NCBI RefSeq assembly: GCF_036324505.1
Contig: NC_086370.1
Location: 7,860,512-7,924,511, forward strand
DNA from: Eleginops maclovinus
Taxonomy: Eukaryota; Chordata; Actinopteri; Perciformes; Eleginopidae
Direction: 5' to 3'
DNA length: 64,000 bases
In this document: positions 14,601 to 27,000 of the stretch, in pieces
Layout of the letters: every line of letters starts with the position of its first letter
Numbering within the stretch: position 1 is the stretch's first letter
Translations under genes and position numbers: made by a program
The notes under the pieces: generated by a model
What the model was told of the DNA's origin: nothing
The model's database searches: none
Seen by the model: the letters and a program-made list of their open reading frames with translations, nothing else

Positions 14601-15062
14601 ACCCAACAGTGCTATAGTGCTTACTCATCGTAGTGTTTTTGTAGGTTTTCCCTGACAGTGATGGTGTTTGTGAACTACGGTGGAGGAGGCTACTGGTTCT
14701 TCCAACATGCACCGTGGAATGGTTAAGTATAAGATATGCACAGAAATTCAAATAAAGGGGCCATATTATGCACACTTAAGGTTCATATTTGTATTGTGTG
14801 CCTCTACTGGGACATGTCTCCATGCTTTAATGTTCAAAAAGCTCTTTATTTGTCTCATACTGTCTGTGCTGCAGCACCTCTTTTCACCCTCTGTCTGAAA
14901 CCAGAGCCAAGTCTTCTCTGATTGGTCATCAGGCTGGCTCTGTTGTGATTGGTCAACCTCTTGGAGATGTCCCGTCCCTTAGCCTATCAAGTAATAATAA
15001 TAATAATAATAATAAATTAATTTTATATAGCGCCTTTCAGGACTCTCAAGGTCGCTTTACAA

Positions 15063-15098
<36 letters not shown>

Positions 15099-18000
15099 TG
15101 CGTGTGTGAGAGTGAGTGAGGGTGCAAGTGCGCAGGGCGCCAGGTGGGGTTGTGAGGGGGTTAAAGTCCATAGGCCTCAGAGAAAAGGTGTGCCTTGAGG
15201 TGCTTTTTAAATGAATCAACTGAGGGGGCACAGCGGATGTGTGGGGGGAGTTGGTTCCACATGGTAGGGGCAGACACACAAAAGGCCCTGTCCCCAAAAG
15301 TCTTAAGTCGGGTGCGGGGTACTGCCAGCTGGTCCTTGACAGAGGACCTGAGGGACCGCAGGGGGGTGTAGGGGTGTAGGAGGTCGGAGAGGTAACGGGG
15401 GGCAAGGGCGTGGAGGGACTTGTAGGTGAGTAATAGGATTTTGAATTTGATGCGGAATTTGACAGGTAACCAGTGGAGCTGCATGAGGGTGGGGGTGATG
15501 TGCTGCCAGGGCTTAATGCCAGTTAAGACCCTAGCAGCAGAGTTCTGTACATATTGCAGTCTGTCCAGGGTTTTTGAGGGGAGACCTGTGAGGATGGCAT
15601 TGCAATAATCCAGGCGGGTGGAGATGAAGCAGTGAATGAGGGTTTCGGTTACTGAGGCTGAAAGTGAGGGTCGGAGTCTTGAGATGTTTTTCAGGTGGTA
15701 GAATGCAGATTTAGTGATGCTGTTAATGTGGGACTGGAATGATAGAGTGGGGTCGAGAATGACACCCAGGTTGCGGACAACGGGTGATGGGGTGATGTAG
15801 CAGCCATCCACTTCCAGGAGAAGATCCCCAACCTTCCTGAGCAGTGGCTTGGGCGCCACAACCATGAGCTCAGTTTTATTGCTGTTGAGTTTGAGGAGGT
15901 TAGAGGTCATCCAGGTTTTTAGTTTTTGCAGACAGTTGATGAGTGGGCCAGGTGGGAGCAGAGTGGAGGGTTTGGTGCTGATGTACAGTTGAGTGTCGTC
16001 GGCGTAGCAGTGGAAACTGAGGCCGTGGTGACGAATAATTTGGCCGAGGGGGAGCATGTAGATGGTGAAGAGGAGAGGGCCGAGCACAGATCCCTGGGGT
16101 ACGCCATGATTGACTGGGGCCAGGATGGAGTTGGCATCTTTCAGGGTGACATATTGTTTGCGGTTGGAAAGGTAGGACTGAAACCAGGAGAGAGCTGAGC
16201 CCCTGAGGCCGATGAGCTCAGTGAGACGGGAGAGGAGGATGGAGTGGGACACTGTGTCAAAGGCTGCAGAGAGGTCGAGGAGGATGAGGATGGAGATGAG
16301 GCCATTGTCGGCGGCAGTGAGCAGGTCGTTAGTGATTTTAATGAGGGCGGTCTCGGTGCTGTGTTGAGTTCTGAAGCCAGATTGGAGGGGTTCAAAGAGC
16401 TCATGGTGTGACATGTGATGTTGAAGCTGGGAAGCCACTGCTCTTTCCAGAATTTTACTTAGGAAAGGAAGGTTGGAGATTGGACGATAGTTGTTAGGGT
16501 CGTCAGGGTCCAGACCGGGCTTTTTCAAGGTGGGAATGACTGCAGCTGTTTTGAAGCCTGAGGGCACCACACCAGAGTCCAGTGAGCAGTTTATGATGGC
16601 GGCAATAGAGGCAGAGATGACAGGGAGGCAGGTCTTCACCAGGGTGGTAGGCATGGGGTCCAGCTGGCTGGAGGAGGTCTTCGCTTTGGACACCAAGTCA
16701 TGCACCTGGTCAGTGTCCAACATGGTGAAGGAGGAGAGGCAACACTGCAGTGGGCAGGCAGTAGGGGTGTCGGCACCAGGATGGTGGGGAGAAGGGGGGG
16801 GTGGCGTAGAATATTGCAGAAGGTGATTATGAATAGTTTCCACTTTTTTCTGAAAGAAGTCCAGGAACCTGGAACACAGATCAGCTGCATCAGAGGGTTG
16901 GGGGGAATCAGGAGGGCGCAGTAGTCGGTTGATTGTTATGAAAAGCTTTTTAGGGTGGTTTTGTTGGTTATTAATAAGTATGGAGTAGTAGAGTGTCTTC
17001 GCCTTCAAGAGAGCCTCCTTGTAGTCCCTGATGTGGTCTTTGTAGGCCTCATGGTGTACGGTGAGGCCAGATGTCCTGTAGCGCCTCTCAAGCTGGCGGC
17101 CGGCTGCTTTCATGAGGCGGAGCTCAGGAGTAAACCAAGGAGCGGGGCGTGCAAATGAGACCAACCGGGTTATGGGAGGGGCAACTGAGTCCAGACTGAG
17201 GGAGAGAGCAGTATTGTAGTGTTCCACCAGACCATCCACGGTGGTGTTAAGAGGGGGAGTGGCCAGGTGGGTCACAAGGGTGGAAGACAACAGGGATGTG
17301 CAGACCTGTTTGGTTTTCCGAAATGTGATGGTTCGTTTACTGGGCTGACTGGGAAGGGGCACAGAAACAGAGAATGAGATGGCGAGATGGTCCGAAATAG
17401 CCAGGTCATCACACTGGAGATGACAGGGGGTGATTCCAGTGGAGCACACAAGGTCAAGGGTGTGCCCCTTGGTGTGTGTTGGAACATGCACATGTTGCGC
17501 AATACTAAAACAGTCCAATAGTGACAAAAAGTCAGAGGCAAAGGGGCAGTTAGCCGAGTCCACATGAATGTTAAAGTCACCCATTAAAATAGTAGATGGG
17601 TACATGGGGCAGATGGTGGCAAGCAACCCGGAGAGCTCTGACAAGAAGTGGGTGGAGGCTTTAGGCGGCCGGTAGATAAGCAGCACTTGGAGCTGTGTAG
17701 CGCCTGCCAATGCAAAATGGAGACTTTCGAAGGAAGTGGAGCTGACTGGAAATTCTTTGACCAGTATATTAGATCGATGAATAACAGCTAGCCCACCACC
17801 ACGGCCAAGGCTACGGGCCTTATGAAGATACACATAGTCTGGGGGAGTGGCTTGGTTAAGAGTTACGAAGTCCTGCTGGCTCTGCCATGTCTCTGTCAGA
17901 CATAGGAAGTCCAGCTTTTTATCCAGAATAACTTCATAAATTAGTGGGGCTTTGTTATTTAGTGAGCGAGTGTTTAATAACATAAATGTGGCAGCCCTAT

Positions 18001-21000
18001 TCATGGAGGCAGCAGCAGGGGTCACAGTGCAATTGATGGGGAGCAGAGGACACCGGTTGACAGCAAGTGGGCGTGGTTTGTTATGATGTCGTTGCAGCAG
18101 AGAAGCGGTGCACCTAACTGAGGGGACAGCAAGAGTATTATCCATGTAAACAAACTTGTGCCTGGCAGCCCTATGCACGTAGCGGGGGCGACGAAGTAGG
18201 CAGAGAGATCTGATGACCTCAAGACAGTTCGGAGAAGAGAGAGTGCTGAGTTTTAGAAGTTCAGCCGCAGAGTAGAGAGTCATGGCAGCGAGACAGCGCA
18301 TCCTAGCTATCCAGCTAAGAGCACCAGAAAGTGTTAGCCTGCTAGCGCGGCGGCTAACTACGAACAGGAGAACTTCAGCAAGACTATTATGGAGGAGGCA
18401 GTCCGGGTGAACCAGGTCAGTTGCAGCACTGTTGATCTGTGTCAAGCAGGGTATCCGTAACACGAACACTCTCGTTGGTGGTAGTCCACAGATCGTCTTG
18501 AAATGAATGAAAAGTATACGCAGATTACACAGGCTGACGAGAATGTAGCGACGCGAGATTGATGCCTACTAGTAAGCAGATCAACTCGTAAACAACAGCG
18601 ATTTGCAAATCCCTGTAGCAGCAACCTGTAGACCCGCGATTCAGAGGTAGGAATCCAAGTTTGGAGTCTGATAATTTTAGCGAGTTGGAGAACTTTGGAG
18701 AACTGAGAAGCGGCGACATTCACGCCAGCGTCCTCTCAGCCGCCATTGCCATTTGGCTTCAATTCGCAAAAGTACAATGTGTTGGAGTGCTAGCAAATGG
18801 AAGCGCAAGTGATACGTAGTGATGTCACTATGTTACGAAAGTAAATAAAGGAGTCCAATCGAGGTGTTTCAGGTGTGGGATGTTGGAGAGAAACTCCCAC
18901 TGGAGGGAACTTTAGCCTTTGCAGACCATTTAGATGCACAAAATCCTACAGTAAATTACAAACTACCAGAAAAGGGAAACCTCAAAAAGCATGTAGAGCC
19001 TCTTTAAAATAAGTTGCACCAACGCTTATATAATACAAAAAGCAGCCTTAGGGCAATTTGAAATGCATTTTTTATTTTAAAAAGTACATTTAATAAAATG
19101 TCTCTTTATCTTTGTAGGCAAACCCTGGAATTGAGTTATTTTTCATTGGATTTAAGGTTAATGACGAAAATAAACTCTGTGACCAACAGAAGTTTATGAT
19201 AATTTCACAATTTGTTCCAACACCATATTTTTTATGAAATCTGAAATGTAAATGACCTTATTTCAACCACAACACTTGACTTCCAGAATCGGGAACAAAA
19301 ATTGCAAAACTGCTGACTCATTTCCCGGTTTAATGACTCTATAGCTGAAAGGATCAGCAGCTCCCAGTGGTCAGTCTGCCTATATTTGCAATATTTATGT
19401 ACGTCTTTCAACTAAAGCCAGATATGAAATGAGTGTGTGAACTCAAGGCAATTATTCAACAGCAGCAATCTCCTCATTGTGTCTGCAGCATTTTCTGACC
19501 TGTTGTCACTAATTATGATTAATGCAGTCTCAAACCAACACACAGGATGCCATTCCTCACGCCAGCCAAATCAAAAGGCACGATCCATAGATTTGTATTG
19601 TTATTAACACCCGGGGAGGAGACGAGGGGGAGGAGGGATGAGAGTTTAAATGGCAGCTGAGCTGGGAGGGGGCAGTGGGTGAATGAGTGGTGCTAATTCT
19701 GAGTCCATTTTTCCATGTGTATATAAAAGTTTAAAAATGTCACTTAAACGTATTAAATCCTTATCAGTGTTTAGGGGTGTTCTCTATTTAAATCTTATAA
19801 TAGCCTGTCTGCCACGTATGCAAGGGTGTATTGATTTCAGTGCGGTTTGATTAATCTCCTTTTGGCCTCTGTCACAGGAGTGTAGATATTTATTCACCTT
19901 TTGGAAATGGAAAGATAATGACCGATCAGCACTCAGGGGCATAACATGGTTCTTAATCCACCTTGTGGTCCTTTTGGATTGAAGAGATTAGGAAAGGGCA
20001 AGAGCTCTGTATTATGGCATTAAATATTAAATATTATATAAATGTTTGCCTCTGGATTCATTGCAGGCCTTACTGTGGGAGACCTTGTCATGCCATGGTA
20101 AGTTTAATACAAGAGCCCTGTCGTATATTCTCACTCACACATAATTCAATTGAATATGCACATTTACGTGTCTTTCTTGTGTTTTATTGATATTTCTTCT
20201 AGGTTCGTGTTTATTATTGGGACTTCGGTGGTGTTGGCTTTCAGATCCATGCAGAGGAAAGGAGTCAGCCGCCTGCAGCTGCTGCGCAAAATCACCTGGA
20301 GAACCATCGTCCTGCTGATGCTCGGCTTCTGCTTCCTCAACTACTCTCCCAGAGACGGCCAACGTACGTGAGAAATGTGCAGCATTCAATTATGAGACAT
20401 ACACTTTATATGTGGATGTGTTTGTTCTGTACTTTGTGTTTTGATCTATACGGGGGAAATGATCAGAACACAGACTCTGGCATATCTAATAATATGTTCA
20501 CTTGGACATGTATAGCACTCTGAATCATAAGCTACCGTCAGGGAATAGAAAGAGGCAAAAAACAACTACCTTTGCTGTTGTATTAAATATTCTATAACAA
20601 GGTTTTTCCAACATTCATTCCATATTATTTTGTGTAGACCTCAACATATTAGTAGATTAATCAATCACTCATTCAAGAGAAAAAATAATCAGCTCTACTT
20701 TGAAAATCAACTAATCTGTTCAGCGATATTTCAACAAAATATGCAAATCATTTGAGGGTTTTACCGTCTCAAAGACTTTGAGTCAGCGTTATAATAAACT
20801 TAAAGTATTTGTCTATTGTTCAAAGCAATTTTTTTTAACAATTGCTTGGGTTATAGGCATACTCATAAGCATTTTTAGTGGTGTTAAAGACCCCAAAAAT
20901 ATTTTATGGATTGAAATGTTGTTTTAGCAGAATAGTTGTTTATGAAAACATCATGTATGAGTAATATATATTTTTTGTACATTTATAATATGCACAAAAC

Positions 21001-24000
21001 TGCAATCTGTCAAGTGGCAAAGACAAAGAACCTGTATGTGTTTAAATCCAGACGTGGATAAAAGCCAAATGTGCAGGGATGTGTCGGGGTCTGAAGGAGG
21101 GGAAGGCTGAAAATCCACATTTCATTGTCCACCTGGGGATGCACGGGGCGCCCCCCACACATTAGCCCTCCCCAGCGCTAATGGACGTTCCTGGGTGGAT
21201 GTCTGCGTAACTGGGTTAACAAAAATATTGTTATTGTGTGTGTGAGTCGTCTCAAAATCCAGCACGGGGGGACGTTTATCTGCTGCGGATTGAGCAAAAA
21301 CAAGCGCTGTGGTAATGGACAATTACAAACAGATAGTGTTACACTCTTCAGCCCCATGCAGCTGCTGTGAAGTCTGCAGGCATAACAGCACACTGACTTC
21401 TACCATAAACTGCAGCTCTGCCCTCCGTCTCCAAGGACGTCCTCTGCAGTTCTGTCCCAGGGTTTGATCTAATAAGAGAATGGAGTCATATCGGCTCAAT
21501 ATGTTAAACGATTTCAATGTCAGACGAGACAGAAGAAGGTGTTAACCTTTGACAGAAACTATGAGTCATTTCAAATAAACCCTGCTGAGCAAATCATCGT
21601 CAAAGCAGAGACGGAGAAACACCAATATCTTTTTATTTTGTCACTTTATTGAAGCACGTACATAATACTTTATTTTAATGGTTAACTTTTACATTCAATT
21701 CGATTAACTCAACCACGCAGTGTGATGATGCTAAAAAAATGTGGCTGTCTCAAATACTTAGATTTGACATTTTTGACATATAAATATTATTTTCCTTAAG
21801 GAAACAGTGTTTTCAAGGTTTAATCTCTGACTATTCATCAGTTTTTTATTGTTGTTGGATGGTGACAAGCTACAAGAAATGATCAGTCAGATAAAGATGA
21901 GGTCAGAAGGTTGAGTTCTAACCCTGACGGTAGAGTAGTCTTCAGAGGATGTTCACATAAGAAAAACATCTTTTTGAAACATTTCTGTTATTTACTAGAC
22001 TTTCTGATTGTTTTAGTCTGTTGTTCTCACTTCTGAATCATTATTTTATTTAATCCATCAGGGAAAGTGCTCAGAGATTGGAAGCAGACAGCAAAGCTTT
22101 CACTTCTTAAATGATATTGAACATCAAAAAGGGTCTCAATTTCACACAAAACACCTAAATAAATTGTTCAGAGAAGCAGTTCTCTTTTAAAACTGTAAGA
22201 ATTTCAAGAAGAATTTTTAGATTACATTATACAATCTATGTTGTGGGGAAACAATGAATTATCTTGGGGGGGAGTGTGACATGCATGTTTAACAAATGTG
22301 TCATAAGTAAGAGCTTCCTCTTTTCCTGTGAAAGGAGACATTTCCGCCTCTTATTTGATTTGCTTGGATCAATGAATGGGATTACGCTGTTCATGGCACT
22401 TTGTGCGGCAAAAAGGTTTTCAATTAACTAATGTGTAGATTACCATCAATCTCTGAACCACAAGCCAATCTTATCCTCCCCAATTTGTCGAGACAAAGAG
22501 ATAACTGGGAATCTTGGATTTGCGTCCCACGTTCTTGACATGTCGTTTCCTGAAGGCTGACACCATTTCTCAGTGCTGTCTGTCACCCTCCTTAAGGGAG
22601 ATGTAATGTAGCGGAATGATTGAGAAGAGGTCCAATATTTCCTGATGTATAATTTGCCCAGATCAGCAGGAATAGCTTTACACCACTGAGTTATATTTCT
22701 GTGATGTCCCTGAGTTGTAAGCTCATATATTCATCACTGAGTATCAGAGCATGCATGAGGGACCATGTTGGTGTTGTTGACTGTTGCAGTGTCCTGGTCC
22801 TGGCTGAGGATCCCTGGAGTGCTGCAGCGTCTGGGCTTTACCTACTTTGTCCTGTCTCTCCTGCAGACTTTCTGGGGCCAAAAAGAAATCCCACTGTCAA
22901 CGGTGAGCAACTCTGTCAGGTCCACTTTAGTCTGTCATTACACACCAGGGGATAAAAAAAAGTCCAGCCTGAACAAAACCTTTATAAACAGCTAACTCAC
23001 TGTGTGCGCCTTGAATTCCTGGGTTCATCAAAAATGTAGCTTAAAACATTCTGAAATTGATGGGACCTATTTTATGTTTTTGAATTTGTGTACTTTAAAA
23101 TGATCCCAAATGTTTTAAATCATAGAGAAATAATTCTAATTAAGGGTCCATTTAATTTGTATCATGTGGGGCCTGCATGCGTCAGTGCTGTGTTTGCCTC
23201 CCAGCAGCTTATATACATTTTAATTTCCCGATTTAAGCAACATTTTTTACAATGTACTTTTTAGTGGATGGTCGTTTTCCACTATAAAAATACACTGCCC
23301 AGCCCAAAAAAAGGTCACACACTCTAATATTCGTTGGACCGCCTTTAGCTTTGATTACGGCACGCATTCGCTGTGGCATGGTTTCCACGAGCTTCTGCAA
23401 TGTCACAACATTTATTTCTGTCTTGCATTAATTTTTCGCCAAGATCTTGTATTGATGACGGGAGATTCAGACCACTGCGCAAAGTCTTCTCCAGCACATC
23501 CCAAAGATTCTCAATCGGTTTCAGGTCTGGACTCTGTGGGGGCCAATCCATGTGTGAAAATGATGTCTCATGCTCCCTGAACCACTCTTTCATAATCTGA
23601 GCCCGATGGATCCTGGCATTCTCATCTTGGAACATGCCCGTGCCATCAGGGAAGAAAAAATCCATTGATGGAATAACCTGGATATTCAGTATACTCAGGT
23701 AGTCAGCTGACCTCATTCTTTGGGCATGTTGCTGAACCTAGACCAGACCAACTGCAGCAACCCCAGATCATAGCACTGCCCCCACAGGCTTGTGACCTTT
23801 TTTTTGTCCAGGCAGTGTATCATTTTTAACCTTAAACTGCTTTTACTTTTGCTACTCACCGTGTCTCATTGATCCTTGGAGGCAATGTCTGCGGATCATT
23901 TGGCACCTGTTATAAACTTCCTAAACGCCTGGATGTTAATTTATCAGAGAAATGGGCTGAGAAAACATCAGCCCCAAATCGGATCGCTTCCCCATAGGGA

Positions 24001-27000
24001 TGTACAATTTCAACTAAGTTGTGTTGTATAAACATTTATTTTTAAATGTAGTGTTTGACCAATTTAACCGATTGTGTCTGTTGAATAATTTGGCCCCTTG
24101 TATTGACAAACTCCCATGATCCCTTTACTTCACAAAGCCACCTAACGTGTCTTTTGTTATTGTTTTGATTGAGACCCCTAGTGGCAGTAAATGATATTGT
24201 GCGTTTAACACGATTTATGTGTGTTGTAGCATCACTGGTGGAACCCCGTCCAGGATGTGGTCCTGTACTGGCCCCAGTGGCTGATTATCATCCTGCTGGA
24301 GACTCTGTGGCTCTGCATCACTCTGCTCATGCCTGTACCCAATTGCCCCACGTAAGCCCACGCATGGCTCCCACTATCCTATAATATACCAAGCCCGATC
24401 CACCCATAAATCCACTGTTCACGTATGCTTAAAGTGTAGATCCTCCCATACTGAGATAATCTCCCGTTGGGGCTGTTGCGCTGCAGCAGAGGTGTGAGCG
24501 TGCACCTTGAGTCGCTGGTGTTATGAACCGCTGTGATTTATAGGCCTGTGGTGGATGCTTCAGAGGGCATAATTAGCCAATCTCAGTGTGTCATGTGCAA
24601 TAAGAGGAGCAGAGGCAGAGGATCCATCTTCCTCGCTCTGCGTCTTCTGCACAGTGGTGCTTTTTGTCTGTTTCCCCCCATTTCTGTGACCCTGCATGAC
24701 ATCACTGTTGGAATAGTCCAGGATCCAATAGGAGCTCTTGTGTTTCTTCCAACACTGTTTTATTTGTGGAAGTGGAATGTCAGGATGTGTGGTGAACAAA
24801 AATCCAGTTCTAAACTATAATTGTCAAATTGAAAAATGTGCCCTGATGAACTTCCTGTCGTTAAATCTGTCGCCTCTTCTCATAATTACATTTTTAGAGC
24901 CTTGCTTTTTAATCATTTACAGGTAATGTTTTACCTACCATTGCTATTAGAAGGCCATGCTTTTTGAATTCTTACTACACTTTATCTTTTGTTATCAGAG
25001 GATATTTGGGAGCTGGTGGAATCGGCGATAATGGTCTTTACCCAAACTGCACTGGAGGTGCAGCAGGGTACGTTGATAGATGGATGTTTGGAGATAACAT
25101 GTACAGGTACCCCACATGCAAAGTAAGATCTTTTTACACAAACATCTCATGCTTTTACATATTGTTCTTGTGGTATTGAAACAACCTTCCTGGTTGTTGT
25201 CTTGCTTTTGTTCAGGAATTGTATCGCAGCACGCAGCCCTTTGACCCCGAGGGGGTTCTGGGTACAATAAACTCTGTTGTCATAGGATTCCTGGGGATGC
25301 AGGTAAGGTGGTTTATTCATTTCACCTGTGTGATTCAACAAGTGGTACAAGAGTATTTCTAGTTTGAGTTGTTTTTTAAAGTGTCAACATTTTTCTGTTG
25401 TTGTTAGTTAGTTCTTAATTTCCTATTGTTTCTAAGAGGAACAATGCTTTTTATTATACTTTGTTTTGTAAATGGATGATTTAGCTTGTGTTTTTATTGA
25501 AACAATGCAAGGCTTATTAAAAGGCTACTGATCATTTGCTTGATGTTATCTGACATTTCTATTTTGATGCTCAAATGTTTTTTAATTCAAGTTTGTACAT
25601 TTTTATGTGATTTGGGGGAACTGCCCTTATTCTTGCGAAACTGGCCTCTGATTGGCTGAGAGCAGCAACTTCTTGTTCATATTTGACCAAAACTTGTAAT
25701 GTAAAGGCTTACTGGTCAGAAACTACTGGTCAGAAACGACTGGTCAGAAACCACTGGCAGAAAGTAGTCTCAAGAATCAATACATTTCGTACAATTATAC
25801 AAATCAATGTTTAATTTCTCAAATTTCTATTCCAGAGCTTCTTTAACTAGAGGATCAATGATGGACTGTAATGCTCAGACCTTAACAAATGATATTAGAC
25901 CGTGAAACTACAGTTAATTCTGTTGTCTGCACCCAGGCTCTAATGTTTGGATTATGTTGTTTGTTTGGTTGATTCATTTTCCTTAAAGCTGTTTTAAGAT
26001 GAGTTAAAATACAGGTTGAATACGTTTCGTTCTTAAAATGAAGGCTATGTGAAAGACCTTTTCCCCCGCCTAATTGCAAGTGCACAGCTGCTCTCTTTTA
26101 ATGACTAAATGTTCTCAGAACGTGAGGAGAGAGCGTTTGGTCTTTAGACCTGAGCGTCTGACGGTGACCACGTCACTTTTAATAATTTGTGTTGTGGGAA
26201 GTAGCACCACATTGCTTAATTCCCGATGGGCGGTTAACACTGAGCCCTTCCGTCAGCGAGTCTTAGACGACACGCCAGGTGTCCGCTACCCTCCTCTGTG
26301 CTTGCCCGTGCTAATGTCCTCAGCTGAAACATATTCATCATCACCAAATTAATCAGAGGGTGTGGATGAATTGCACACCACATCTGGCTCAACAGCATAG
26401 GAGAAATGTGACCGCCACGTCAGGGACACAGCATTGACATCCCAGGCATATTTGGTTACTCAAGGGCAAATGCATGCACACACCCGTTACTGGTGTTTAC
26501 ATGGTATTTCTCATTAAATGTAGGATTAAATGAGTTGTGGTGTCCCTGCTTATCTCTGCTTCCTTCTCCACAGGCTGGGAAAATTATCGTTTTCTACAGG
26601 GGGATAAACGTCCACATCCTCTGTCGATTCCTCGTGTGGGCCGTCATCCTGGTACGTTACATCATGTGGGGGTTTGAAACACAGCTGGGAAAGTATAAAG
26701 TATAAAAGTCAATTGATAACTCAAAACCAAGACAACAAATCACTTCGTCCTGCTCCTATGACTCACACTGGGCTGAGCACTTTTATGGTCATGCTGTTTT
26801 ACTCACCATGAAGGTAAACTGCAACGTGTTGTTCAGTCTATCTGGTATTAGTCATCGCTGGCAAAGCCATTCATTAGCAGGACTTAGTCCAGGACATGTG
26901 TGTGATCTCAGTACAATTAAACAACATCCATGTGGGGCTGTATTTCCGGGCAGTCATGAGTATCCAGCGCCTCAGGGGGGTAACACTGTCTCTCATTGCC

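Larger units (their letters stand above)
14994..18769 (-). mobile_element. Near full-length L2-like (CR1/L2 group) LINE
   Basis: A 3.8-kb non-LTR retrotransposon on the minus strand in hgsnat intron 8. Its 3' end (plus-strand left end, 14994-15060) is the typical L2 tail: read on the minus strand, GTAAAGCGACCTTGAGAGTC leads into GGCGCTATATAAA and then a TTA/ATT simple repeat. A GT/CA microsatellite lies in the 3' UTR at about 15067-15096. The body is one long open frame with endonuclease and reverse transcriptase. A 5-base AAGTA occurs at both edges (14989-14993 and 18770-18774) and may be the target-site duplication. The 5' end is assigned where the host MITE sequence resumes, so it is uncertain by tens of bases. 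Confidence 0.85.
14754..19005. mobile_element. MITE of the AAAGGGGCC type, split by a LINE
   Basis: The outer element occupies 14754-14993 and 18775-19005, about 470 bp once the LINE is removed. Its left end begins AAAGGGGCCATATTATGC and its right end, reverse-complemented, begins AAAGAGGCTCTACATGC, so the ends form imperfect terminal inverted repeats. The left half closely matches a second copy at 35810-36234: both share the 'TGCCTCTACTG', 'TTTAATGTTCA' and 'CTGTGCTGCAGCA' segments. No coding capacity is visible, so it is a non-autonomous DNA element. The left end lies only about 30 bases past the exon 8 donor of hgsnat. The superfamily is not settled because the target-site duplication is unclear. 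Confidence 0.7.

Noticed and set aside
15046..15405. Proline/threonine-rich minus-strand frame ending in a His-Thr repeat
   Set aside because: It is the LINE C-terminus read out of frame, plus the CA microsatellite.
15919..17158. Several frames on both strands between 15.9 and 17.2 kb
   Set aside because: All are shadows of the long LINE frame in other registers.
20364..20371. Alternative donor GTGAGA at 20368 for hgsnat exon 10
   Set aside because: It would add four bases and break the frame with exon 11; the GTACGT donor at 20364 keeps the family sequence.
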